Under the pieces are notes generated by a model that ran no database searches, was not told where the DNA came from, and saw only the letters and a list, made by a program, of their open reading frames with translations. Positions 22,966 to 31,100 of a stretch of 64,000 nt of DNA are shown here, piece after piece. Numbering within the stretch: position 1 is the first letter of the stretch; each line of letters opens with the position of its first letter. Made by a program: the position numbers and the translations under genes. Source of the DNA: Branchinecta lynchi (Eukaryota; Arthropoda; Branchiopoda; Anostraca; Branchinectidae); the NCBI GenBank assembly GCA_023053575.1, contig JAKZAP010000021.1, forward strand, positions 8,804,212 to 8,868,211, written 5' to 3'.

Positions 22966-23691
22966 TCAATAACCTTTTCTTAAATGCAGCACGTATCCAA
23001 CGTTATCACCATTCAAATCGATAGGTCTTCCCAACTGATCAGTAATTGTCATTCTCAAGGAGTAAATAAAGTCTTTTGTGTTAATAGGAAGGTAGATTAA
23101 TTGTCTAGGATTCTCAACAATTTGACAACCCGGTTCTGTATTAGGAACAAATGTCCAAATGACATCTGATTTACTTTTGTTTACGATAGAACTGTTTACA
23201 AGAGAGCAGTGAATTTGTATTTTATCAACGCTTCTTGTTATATTCGGAAGCTTTGTACCTTCATTGATTTTCTTAGATATCTCACTATCCTTCTCAAATC
23301 CTAAAATCTGACACAAGTCACTATTAAATCTAAACACATATTTTTCTTGTAATAGTATGACAAATCTCATAGATGCTGGATTGGATGAAATTACAATAGG
23401 ACATTTATCTTTTGGGGTATCAAAATACTGACACAAAAAATAATTCAAACAATCATCGTTATACATCCCATTAGGAATAGTAACATTCATCCATTCTGTT
23501 GCATTATTATCTTCATCTTTCCTGTATTGAAATGTATTATTTCCAAATTTATCACTTATATTATGCCATGAATACCACAAAGTACACTGATTCAAACCTA
23601 TTTCATAATCCCAATTACGATTCAATTCGATTGGTTGACTAAATGTTATATCAATGATACTTTCATTACCTTCAATGTTTAACAACACCAT
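22966..23691 (-). CDS. Minor capsid protein, single jelly-roll (penton-like)
   Basis: 241 aa, beta-rich throughout. The N-terminus (about residues 15-45, with the pattern PIELNRNWDYEIGLNQCTLWYSWHN) and the C-terminal IYSLRMTITDQLGRPIDLNG (about residues 209-228) are typical of the Polinton/adintovirus penton-like protein that fills the fivefold vertices. The start ATG lies in TAATAAATGG, and the stop TAA of the upstream 276-aa gene forms the first bases of that motif. AATAAA follows the stop. The frame is intact. Confidence 0.8.
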   Translation of the reverse strand: MVLLNIEGNESIIDITFSQPIELNRNWDYEIGLNQCTLWYSWHNISDKFGNNTFQYRKDEDNNATEWMNVTIPNGMYNDDCLNYFLCQYFDTPKDKCPIVISSNPASMRFVILLQEKYVFRFNSDLCQILGFEKDSEISKKINEGTKLPNITRSVDKIQIHCSLVNSSIVNKSKSDVIWTFVPNTEPGCQIVENPRQLIYLPINTKDFIYSLRMTITDQLGRPIDLNGDNVGYVLHLRKGY

Positions 23692-23694
23692 TTA

Positions 23695-24525
23695 TTAGAA
23701 ATATTTTTTATATATTGAATTGTAATTTCTCTTCGTAAGAAATTTATTTCGCATTAACGAATCCAAAATATCAATAGCTTCATTTCTCACCTCATCAGAT
23801 GTATTTCCGTTTACTCTGCTACCTATCAAAGTGTATAGTTTTGAAATCATTTCATCACAATTCATAAATACTCCAGTTCCTTGTTGGTTGACTAATGGGA
23901 AATAGGTTTGAATGGTTTTTAACCTATTCTTGTATTCTTTTATAAATTCAATGTGTTTATCATACTTACTAGAACTATAACTTTTACTTTTCATACCACC
24001 ATAACTTTGACTTATAGATGTTAAATAATTCAGAGCCCCATCTATTTCGTTATGATGCTTAAGGTAATAATGAGGCATTTTAAAATAATTATCGGTACCA
24101 TTCCAGTCATCTTTATATTTTAAATTAATTTGATTTAATAATTCCACATCAATATTTAAGTTTAGATTTACGTCATATGGTTGTTCTAGATTGGGTTCTA
24201 TCGCATGAGTGGGAGCTCGACTCGATTCCTCTGAAGTAGTGGTCTGTAAAGCTGTTTTAAATGTATCACCTAATCTGATAAACCGTCTTCTTGAATTATT
24301 ATCACCTTCAAGTAGTTTATTAATTATCGTTTCAGCGTTCTCTTGTAATTTTTTGATGGTGTCTTTAGTGTTTTCTTTTTGTGCTATAATAACTGGAGCG
24401 TTTAACTCTGAAGCATATTCCCGAAATCCTGCCTTCTCCATCTCATTTTGTTGAACCTTTCTTCTCTGAACTTCTCTGTTCTTCACTATATCCGATAACA
24501 TATCACTCAAGCGTCTTGAATCCAT
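23695..24525 (-). CDS. Polinton conserved protein of unknown role (276 aa)
   Basis: The N-terminal half is charged and likely coiled coil (about residues 5-85, many K/E/R/Q). The C-terminal 45 residues contain GSRVNGNTSDEVRNEAIDIL and end in aromatic/basic residues. In other Polintons I recall a protein with a similar C-terminal GS-x-AGN-x(4)-E pattern of undefined function. It may be a virion component given its place between integrase and penton genes, but no function is shown. The start ATG lies in TATATAAATGG, 16 bp after the integrase stop. The stop codon overlaps the start motif of the penton gene. Confidence 0.6.
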   Translation of the reverse strand: MDSRRLSDMLSDIVKNREVQRRKVQQNEMEKAGFREYASELNAPVIIAQKENTKDTIKKLQENAETIINKLLEGDNNSRRRFIRLGDTFKTALQTTTSEESSRAPTHAIEPNLEQPYDVNLNLNIDVELLNQINLKYKDDWNGTDNYFKMPHYYLKHHNEIDGALNYLTSISQSYGGMKSKSYSSSKYDKHIEFIKEYKNRLKTIQTYFPLVNQQGTGVFMNCDEMISKLYTLIGSRVNGNTSDEVRNEAIDILDSLMRNKFLTKRNYNSIYKKYF

Positions 24526-24541
24526 TTATATACAAGTAATT

Positions 24542-25474
24542 TTATTTCATAATAAATTTTGAAAGTTCTTTTTCATAAAACCCTCCTTGAATTAATTCCC
24601 CACTTTTGTCAGATATTTCATAAGTAATGGGAATGGTAGGTCTGATGGTTGCTATCTGAAATACCTCATCCGTATAATTAGGTAAATATCCTTTATCGAA
24701 AATACTTTTTTCTTTTTTAATTCTGACTAAATCCCCTACTTTGACGTTTCCTGTGATTTTGTAGTCATCTACTGGAGGACACAGAGCACTAAAAACCTTT
24801 TTCTGATTAACCTTTTTACTAGCATCAACTGGTTTCATTTGTATTGAACGGTGGTACGAGTTATTATAATTACTCACAAATAAAGGTAAAATATCAATCC
24901 AATTAGTAGTGTTATTGTGAGTGAAATATTTCCATAACTTTTCTTTTAGCGTTCTGTTGAATCGTTCTACAATTTGCGCTTTCAATTCGCTTTCAGATGC
25001 AAACCAGTGTATGCCGTTATTTTTCAAAAAAGTTTGAACATTTCTCATCACAAATTCTTTACCTTTATCAGTTTGTAGTTTCTTAGGAATTCTTTCTTTA
25101 AATATAACACTGAATGCTTTTATTATTTCAGCACCCGTTTTGTCTTTCAGAGGGATACACCAAGCATATTTACTAAAGCAATCAATAACAGTTAAAATGT
25201 AATTTGTTTTATTATTTTCTTTTTTATATTTTTGCATGTCAACTAAATCAGCTTGCCATTGCTCATCAACATAGTGAACATACACTCGCCTCCTTTCAAA
25301 GTTATGATAGGAAGGTTTGTGTAACGTATACACATTCTCATTTTGCAACACATTTTTTATTTTATCCTTGGAAACCTTAACACCATTTTCTTTTAATTTT
25401 CTGTAAATATCATCCACACCTGAATAATTAGAATAATACGTCTTTAAAATATCTGTTTCTGCGTTGAGGTTTTT
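24542..25474 (-). CDS. Retrovirus-like integrase (rve), probably expressed by -1 frameshift from the zinc-ribbon gene
   Basis: The catalytic core has WQAD (aspartate 1), TDKGKEF (aspartate 2, 60 residues on) and the VERFNRTLK glutamate 34 residues further, so the DDE triad is intact. An SH3-like C-terminal domain follows, with VGDLVRIKK. Upstream of the core is a HTH-like IYRKLKENGVKVSKDKIKN and the TLHKP motif usual in Polinton integrases. This frame has no ATG before the catalytic core and no TAAATG motif. It opens within the zinc-ribbon gene, in its -1 frame, at the heptamer T TTA AAA (25,480-25,474). The start given here is the first codon after the proposed slip; the open frame itself reaches 25,513. 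Alternatives are a one-base indel in the T5A8 run or a non-ATG start. The enzyme inserts the element DNA and makes the 6-bp duplication. Confidence 0.88.
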   Translation of the reverse strand, partial: KNLNAETDILKTYYSNYSGVDDIYRKLKENGVKVSKDKIKNVLQNENVYTLHKPSYHNFERRRVYVHYVDEQWQADLVDMQKYKKENNKTNYILTVIDCFSKYAWCIPLKDKTGAEIIKAFSVIFKERIPKKLQTDKGKEFVMRNVQTFLKNNGIHWFASESELKAQIVERFNRTLKEKLWKYFTHNNTTNWIDILPLFVSNYNNSYHRSIQMKPVDASKKVNQKKVFSALCPPVDDYKITGNVKVGDLVRIKKEKSIFDKGYLPNYTDEVFQIATIRPTIPITYEISDKSGELIQGGFYEKELSKFIMK

Positions 25475-25611
25475 TTTAAAAAGCGATTTTTCCTCGATCC
25501 GCAAATAACACAATTCCCTTTCAGCATTGGAACATTATTTTTTTGTGACACTGCCTTAAACATTGATTCAGTGTCAGTGCTCTTTTTACATTTCATACAA
25601 TAAATCTCCAT
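25444..25611 (-). CDS. Small zinc-ribbon protein, proposed N-terminal part of the integrase
   Basis: 55 aa, too short for most gene finders. It has CMKC near residues 5-8 and CVIC near residues 34-37, a four-cysteine zinc ribbon of the kind found in many large-DNA-virus and Polinton proteins (DUF5679-like, by my recollection). The start ATG lies in TTCTAATAAATGG, the element's regular start motif. The ribbon ends just before a TTTTTAAAAAAAA run, after which the frame stops at 25,446-25,444, while the -1 frame continues into integrase. A metal-binding N-terminal module fused to integrase would parallel the HHCC domain of retroviral integrases. Confidence 0.75.
   Translation of the reverse strand: MEIYCMKCKKSTDTESMFKAVSQKNNVPMLKGNCVICGSRKNRFLKKTSTQKQIF
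25474..25480 (-). promoter_or_regulatory. Candidate -1 ribosomal frameshift site, zinc ribbon to integrase
   Basis: The zero-frame codons are TTT TTA AAA AAA, giving the canonical X XXY YYZ heptamer T TTA AAA. A second slippery run, A AAA AAA, overlaps it. A -1 slip enters the integrase frame exactly. No strong downstream stem-loop was seen by eye. Confidence 0.6.
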
Positions 25612-25642
25612 TTATTAGAAAACAATTTTCTTAAACGAAAAG

Positions 25643-26032
25643 CTACCAACTCTTCATTTTCCGCTGGATGTAGGAAATGCAGTGAAAACCACAGTTTAAT
25701 TCATCTATATTTTGAACAGCAAGATTTTCATAAGCTATTTTTTTCTTTGAAGTTCTTAGATATTTAATTATTTCTTTTCCCGGGGGAATACCGAAAGAAT
25801 CAAAAAATTCTACATGGGGGTATTCAGGTAGATTACAATAGGCAACCCAGTGAGTTCCAGGCATTCCGAGTTTGTCATAGTTGATTACACCACATTCCGA
25901 ATCGTTTATATGTTTGGGTAGCGTATCTAAAGAGAAAACACCTCGAAACTGTGGTATACTCCCTAATGCATCCATAATATCAAAATTGGTTAGAGGTCCT
26001 ACTTTACTTTTGCTTCTTTTTTGATGTCCCCG
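25643..26032 (-). CDS. Adenain-like cysteine protease, probably expressed by -1 frameshift from PX
   Basis: The catalytic set of the adenovirus-type protease is visible: His in GTHWVAY, Asp in EFFDSFG, Gln in the LAVQN segment and Cys in NCGFHC. It would mature capsid and core proteins. The first ATG is at 25,975, but conserved family sequence (GPLTNFDI, then RGVF) begins about ten codons before that ATG in the same frame. No (T)AAATG motif precedes it. The frame opens inside the PX gene, in its -1 frame, and the two overlap at the heptamer A AAA AAC (26,038-26,032). I therefore give the frame from the slip site. The short product from 25,975 (110 aa) would lack part of the N-terminal helix. 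The zinc-ribbon gene follows after 31 bp. Confidence 0.85.
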   Translation of the reverse strand, partial: RGHQKRSKSKVGPLTNFDIMDALGSIPQFRGVFSLDTLPKHINDSECGVINYDKLGMPGTHWVAYCNLPEYPHVEFFDSFGIPPGKEIIKYLRTSKKKIAYENLAVQNIDELNCGFHCISYIQRKMKSW

Positions 26033-26649
26033 TTTTTTGACTTCCTAGGTCTTCCACGTACCCCATGACCGACAACTCTTTGTGTTCCAGGAAGTGTTAG
26101 CGCTCCACCTGTGTTGACATCATCGGTTTTTTCCTTCTTAGGTCTACCACGTACACCATTACCGGTAACTTTTTGTGTTCCAGGAAGTTTAAGCGCTCCA
26201 CCTGTGTTGACATCATCAGTTTCCTTCTCACGTACCCCATTACCCACAACTTTTTGTGTTCCAGGAAGTTTAAGCGCTCCACCTGTGTTGGTCATTTTAT
26301 CCATAATTTTCTTACCAGCGAATGTACCCAAAGCAGCAGCACCACTTGTTAAAGCTGCCTTACCAAGGGTAATTGCTAGCGGTATTAAAAATGGAAGTAA
26401 TCCACCCTTTTGAATCGCTTCTTTCATCTGTTTGTATGATACATCAATATCACAGCCCTTATTATTCATTTTACATGTTTCAATTTTATCAATTTGTCGT
26501 TTACTTAAAAGTAACTTAACTGGTTCTCGTTCATTTTGTCTACTATGACTAACACGTATCTGACATTTTTGTTTAGCACCAAAGCATTTCTTCAGCTTTC
26601 CTTTCTGAAGCTTTGACAAATAAACTGTATACTCCATTGTTTCAACCAT
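25999..26649 (-). CDS. PX-like basic core protein with hydrophobic segment and AT-hook repeats
   Basis: 216 aa. A basic N-terminal region (residues 1-75) is followed by a hydrophobic Gly/Ala/Leu segment at about 82-112 (GGLLPFLIPLAITLG), as in adintovirus PX and adenovirus pX/pVI-type proteins. The C-terminal 95 residues are three tandem copies of a unit of about 28-32 residues beginning NTGGALKLPGTQ. Copies two and three end with RGRPKK and RGRPRK, which match the AT-hook core that binds the minor groove of AT-rich DNA. The start ATG lies in CCCTAATAAATGG. The product likely condenses the genome and may act on membranes. Its 3' end overlaps the protease frame. Confidence 0.75.
   Translation of the reverse strand: MVETMEYTVYLSKLQKGKLKKCFGAKQKCQIRVSHSRQNEREPVKLLLSKRQIDKIETCKMNNKGCDIDVSYKQMKEAIQKGGLLPFLIPLAITLGKAALTSGAAALGTFAGKKIMDKMTNTGGALKLPGTQKVVGNGVREKETDDVNTGGALKLPGTQKVTGNGVRGRPKKEKTDDVNTGGALTLPGTQRVVGHGVRGRPRKSKNGDIKKEAKVK
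26032..26038 (-). promoter_or_regulatory. Candidate -1 ribosomal frameshift site, PX to protease
   Basis: The zero-frame codons TCA AAA AAC GGG contain the canonical slippery heptamer A AAA AAC, directly followed by GGGG. A -1 slip leads without a stop into the protease, while the zero frame ends 11 codons later at 25,999-26,001. The same heptamer is used at retroviral gag-pro junctions. Confidence 0.65.
26100..26290. repeat. In-frame tandem repeats in the PX gene
   Basis: The block GTGTTCCAGGAAGT-TAAGCGCTCCACCTG (plus strand, a run of about 29 bases) occurs three times, about 70-95 bp apart. The units encode the AT-hook-bearing repeats of PX. Confidence 0.8.
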
Positions 26650-26679
26650 TTATTAGGGAATTAATTTATCTTATAAAAT

Positions 26680-27295
26680 TTATTTACCAGCCATCATTTT
26701 TTCTATTCTGGTAACGAATGGTTTGTCAACAGGTTTTAGCTCTAGCTCTAGAAGCCTTTTTAAAATATTTACTACTGCTCTTTCAATATTATCGATACGA
26801 GTTTTTTGACCAGCAATCTTTCCTTCAATTATACCGTTATGGGTGTGTTGCCCCAGAAGCTTTTTGTCATAATCTAAAAGATTCATAGTTAACGTTGCTA
26901 AATTAACAGCATCATTTTTGTTTCTAGGGTTTTGAACATTTGTTATCAACTTGTTTTCAGCGTTAATCTCTTTATCATTAACTCGAACTATTTCTTTTAC
27001 AAATAACCCTTTATCTTTAATCCTTACCAACGAATTATCAGGAGAATCATCTATCGCAGTTAATCTGTTGATATCTTCGCTAAAGTATTGGTTGGCTTGC
27101 ACTTGTCCTGCAGTCATTTGTTCTTTAAATTGATTCATAATCACAGTCATAGATCTTAAGCTAATAGCATCCTTGTCTGCCTTGGCATCACCTAAATTTT
27201 GTAATTCGTCTATCATGTAGGTTAATGTTACCATTTTCGTCAGTAACTTTCGATTCGTTACTTACCTTTTTTCCAACACTACCAAATTTATTCAT
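26680..27295 (-). pseudogene. Fibre-like Polinton protein with one frame change near its N-terminus
   Basis: The start with the element's regular motif (CTATAATAAATG) is at 27,295 and opens a 35-codon frame ending TGA at 27,190-27,188. The main frame (184 codons from an ATG at 27,234, down to 26,680) is offset by +1. The short frame ends in a GNINLHDRRIT motif. The main frame carries a matching second motif, KLITNVQNPRNKNDAVNL (about residues 95-112), and just after the break a run with the same DA-x-x-L ending. This internal duplication suggests the two frames once formed one protein. The C-terminal part has a likely trimeric coiled coil (residues about 140-184). Similar RIT-N-DA-N repeats occur in tail-fibre-type proteins. 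The break may be a one-base indel or a +1 shift at TTT AGG TGA. Confidence 0.55.
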
Positions 27296-27311
27296 TTATT
27301 ATAGAAATAAA

Positions 27312-27989
27312 TTATCCGGTAAATTTTTCAAAGTTTTTCCTGTACTTAAGGGTTTTATCTTTTATTTTTAAATCTATGAAGAAAAAACCGTAGCCCTTGG
27401 TTGCAGTCTCGAATTGTTTGAGAAATTTTTCATTGTCTATACTGGATACATGGCTTTGTCTTATTAATTTTACTTCTTTTGGATTAGAACACTGAAAGAA
27501 TGCAAAATAATTGCACTGGAGCCTTACCACCTTTGGTGTTTTATGATAGCTTTGAGACAAGTAAATAATTGAGGCATTTTTCTTTCTTCCTCTTATGAAT
27601 AAATCTTCTATTTTCTTCTGGTCTTTTTCAGTGACAAAATCGTCAAAGATAATCAAGTTTTGGTATTCAGGGTCTAAGTCGTCAACATCGACAATATCAT
27701 CAAGATTGTTACTTACTGTTAAGACTTTCGATTTGCATTGTGACTCCAAAGTGGTTAAATTGGTTATAAGGTCTTGATATTTATCTTCTTCAAGATCTTT
27801 AGCATACAAGTATATTCGGTTGAAACAAAGATATTCATAAATTAAATTCAAAAGAAGGTTTGTTTTCCCTGTTCCAGAACTACCACAAATTAAGAGTCTG
27901 AATGGCCACTGAGGTGCAAGGTCGTGCTTATTCTGATAAGTGTTTTTTTCACTAAAGTCATAGACTTTGATTGGAGCCTTTTCATTCAT
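27312..27989 (-). CDS. DNA packaging ATPase, FtsK/HerA (A32-like)
   Basis: 225 aa. Walker A GSSGTGKT at residues 36-43. Walker B NLIIFDDF at about 111-118. A following IYLSQSYHKTP segment places a glutamine where A32-type ATPases have their sensor. These belong to the HerA/FtsK superfamily that pumps viral DNA into capsids, and the protein has the normal Polinton size. The start ATG lies in CCTAAATAAATGA. It lies between the 21-bp repeat array upstream and the fibre-like gene downstream. The frame is intact. Confidence 0.9.
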   Translation of the reverse strand: MNEKAPIKVYDFSEKNTYQNKHDLAPQWPFRLLICGSSGTGKTNLLLNLIYEYLCFNRIYLYAKDLEEDKYQDLITNLTTLESQCKSKVLTVSNNLDDIVDVDDLDPEYQNLIIFDDFVTEKDQKKIEDLFIRGRKKNASIIYLSQSYHKTPKVVRLQCNYFAFFQCSNPKEVKLIRQSHVSSIDNEKFLKQFETATKGYGFFFIDLKIKDKTLKYRKNFEKFTG

Positions 27990-28020
27990 TTATTTAGGAA
28001 GAATTTTTCATTATAAGATT

Positions 28021-28198
28021 TACTTGAGTATTTTAAGTATATACTTGAAGTTTTGAAGTAGGTACTTGAATTTTTTAAGTAGGTACTTGAAGTTTTGAAG
28101 TAGGTACTTGAATTTTTTAAGTAGGTACTTGAATTTTTTGAAGTAGGTACTTGAATTTTTTAAGTAGGTACTTGAATTTTTGAAGTAGGTACTTGAAT
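28021..28198. repeat. Nine 21-bp tandem repeats between the ATPase and polymerase genes
   Basis: The phrase TACTTGA recurs at 28,021, 28,042, 28,063, 28,084, 28,105, 28,126, 28,148, 28,169 and 28,190, so the period is 21 bp with one step of 22. Most units read AAGTAGGTACTTGAA followed by a T run. AAGTA and TACTT form an imperfect palindrome in each unit. The array runs right up to the polymerase stop codon, and AT-rich DNA separates it from the ATPase start. Confidence 0.9.
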
Positions 28199-31100
28199 TT
28201 AATGTTTATAACCTAAAGGTAAAGTGTGTATTTTATCGCTTGTTACTATCCTTTTATCATCCTTAGGATCTAACGCTTTTTTATTCTGTTCTTCTAGAAA
28301 CATATTGTGCTTGTATGATCTTAAGTTAAACTGTGTTATAGAAAGGTTTTCCGTTTTACCAAACAGTACATCCTTATAGTTTTGAATGGTAATTTTATCT
28401 TTAACTATATTGGTTTTTATTCCTTTCAGTTTTTTGCTAGCTTTTGAAGGGTCTTGGTTGTCCTTTAAATAAGCATATACCTTTGATCGTAATCCAACAA
28501 ACTCTGTCATAACCTGTCCACCTAATTCATCTTTCATCATTCCTATCACTTTCTTATTGACATTAGGGAATCCGTATGGATTATCTTTCGCATAATCAGA
28601 TGTATCGAACCTCTCATTCAAATCCTGTTTGATATCTTGATAAAAATCTTCAGTTCTAATATCATATATGAAAGAATCAGTGTCCATATAACACAAATCA
28701 ATTTTATCTCCATATTTAGGCTTTATATAATCATAATGGAATTCATACATCAATAACTTGGATAGTTCCAATACAGCAAAGCCGATATACATTGGTTTGT
28801 CTAATTTTATCTTTTCCTTTGACATTCTTGCTACTGAAAAGTTTTCACTGAATATTATTTCAGATTTAAAGTTGGGTTTCTTTATTATTTTTTCTCTTGT
28901 TGCATCATCCGTTATTATTTCCATATCCGCTCGCTTCCTTACGTTTTCCATAGTTTTTCCAAAGCAAGCATTATTCATAAGCTTAAAGAAATCCTTTTCA
29001 AAATCATTTGTACCTTTAGTTCTAAGTGCTGTGTTGTGGTCTATATATCCTTTTAAGTAAGCACTTTCAGTGAATCCTAGTATTCTGTGTACTCTTTTCA
29101 ATATCAAACCTTTTTGTAAATAGAATTCTAGATTCCTGTGGTGAACTACATAGTTGGTTTTATCTAATACTGTGGTACATAGCTTACCGTTAAAGTGTTC
29201 CGGTGCTAATGGTAAATCCTTGTGTAATTCGTGTAGTTCTTTTGGATATTCTAAATCTACCTCATATATAACACCTACATCTTGTCTCACCGACTTAATC
29301 GTAATCACCGACTTGATATGAGTTTTTAGATGGTTGTAATACTCGATTGATTCGTATTCATTCCTTTCTTTCAAATCATCCGGTATGGAAATGAATTGGA
29401 AATCATTCGCTGGTAAATTCTGCGACATCGCCCACCCATATAAATTATTAGCGTCCAAATACATTAAATAATTAGATGGTTTATTCTCATTATAATCACT
29501 TGTATATTTATTATTTGCTTTTGCGTATCTTTTTATACATTGGGATACACCACCTCTTATTCCCTTTTCAATGAATGTATACATGTCTTCCTTCGAGAAT
29601 AGCGGCAAGTCTACTTTCGAATGCTTTAGGAAAGCATCCCATGTTAGTCCTGGAGCTGAGTAGTAATGAAGTGGATCCAGATCATAATTATGTATACACA
29701 CATTTCTGAAGTTCTCTACAACATCCGACAATATTAAAACATCACTTTTTAGGTATAATTTAGTATAATCAAGTAATGTTTCACAGTTAAATTGCTTCCA
29801 TATAGATACCGCTCTTTTATAATCACTTTTGTCAATACCTTTCCCCGTCAACCTAGAATAAAAGCTTTCTATTGGTGGTAACTTTGTACATTTCATTTTA
29901 TCGAAACTGTCTACGAATTCATAGGGATATACCCCTTTTTTAATTATTTCTTTGAATTCATCGTCATTTTTGAAGCTGTTAGATGTGAATTTGAAATTCT
30001 GTCTTAGATGATTACAAGGTACTTTGCAATCACATTTCGCTAAATTTGCTGATAGTTTGTCTAAAGATGAAGCCATAAATCTAATTGAATCTATAAACCG
30101 CATCTCATATTTTATTTCCGTATCCGCTTTTGTAATAATTATTGATTTTGAGAATGAGATGAAACTTTCTGCACTTTCAAAAATTCCGTTATCAGGTATC
30201 AATTCTCTAACAAATAAATGAGAATCATATTTTGATAAATTATGCATTACTACCGGGATATGCCTAGGAATCCTGTATTTCATATTACATTCAGCATGAG
30301 CAAATCCCCTATCTTCTCCTGTCATGTGGTCGTGATCAAAGTGAGGATTTTCAGTAATTTCAGTTGTACAGATGTGACAAGTCTTATTCATTAGATTTTT
30401 CCATTTTTCGGTAATTTCTGCATTGGTATAAGTATGGTTTCTTTGTCTGCTTTCATATTTGTTTGCAATTTCTGTGGATACTTTTGTAACGGTTTTAACA
30501 AAATGTTCTGCAGCGTCTTCACCGAAATAGTCATAGTATTTGTTCTGGTTTGTATCAAAGGAACAGCATACCTGAAATCCGTAAGCAAATGGTTTCTGTT
30601 TGGCCACTTTTATTGTTTTCTTTCCGTTTACCTGATTGTATTCTTCGTTATAAGACTCAAAGTCTGCTATTATGCAATAAGGTACTTTCATTTGTTTTGC
30701 AATATTTTTATATTGTACACTTGAACCTTCAGGAGGCATTATAATATCAGGATCTTCGCAATTATTTTTACTTTCATGTTTTTCATATTGTTCTTCTTTT
30801 GTAAAATGCCTTCCGCAAAAAGTGCATAGGTATGTCTTTGTTTTATTTTTAGAGATTTGACTACCAACTAATCTGCTCAGATCCTTTACCAGTACATAAT
30901 GATTATCGAAATATAATAAATTAATAACATGTTTAGCTGTTTTGCCATTGATTGTACTTTTTAGTATATGACTTCTGATAATTTTCTCTTTTTCAATTTG
31001 AAATAAACAAATCTTAATGTTGTATCTATTTTCAAATTTGTGTATATCTTTAGTATCCATTGGGAAGTTGGTAACCCCTTCGAAATCAAATTCGTTCTCA

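Noticed and set aside
25643..25975. Protease as a stand-alone 110-aa gene starting at 25,975
   Set aside because: Possible, but the ATG lacks the element's start motif and lies inside conserved protease sequence. The frame continues upstream into PX.
26111..26413. A 100-codon plus-strand frame opposite the PX gene
   Set aside because: Antisense reading of the PX tandem repeats. The PX frame has the start motif and recognisable AT-hooks.
27188..27275. A spliced intron in the fibre-like gene (AAG/GTAAGT donor, TTTAG acceptor)
   Set aside because: Donor and acceptor look good, but joining them does not restore the main frame and would delete the RRIT motif. A frame change fits better.
28021..28198. 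CRISPR array
   Set aside because: The repeats are contiguous 21-bp units without distinct spacers, in an animal genome with no cas genes.
30434..30744. Plus-strand frames inside the polymerase region
   Set aside because: Shadows of the 1,358-aa polymerase. No start motif and hydrophobic composition typical of antisense AT-rich frames.
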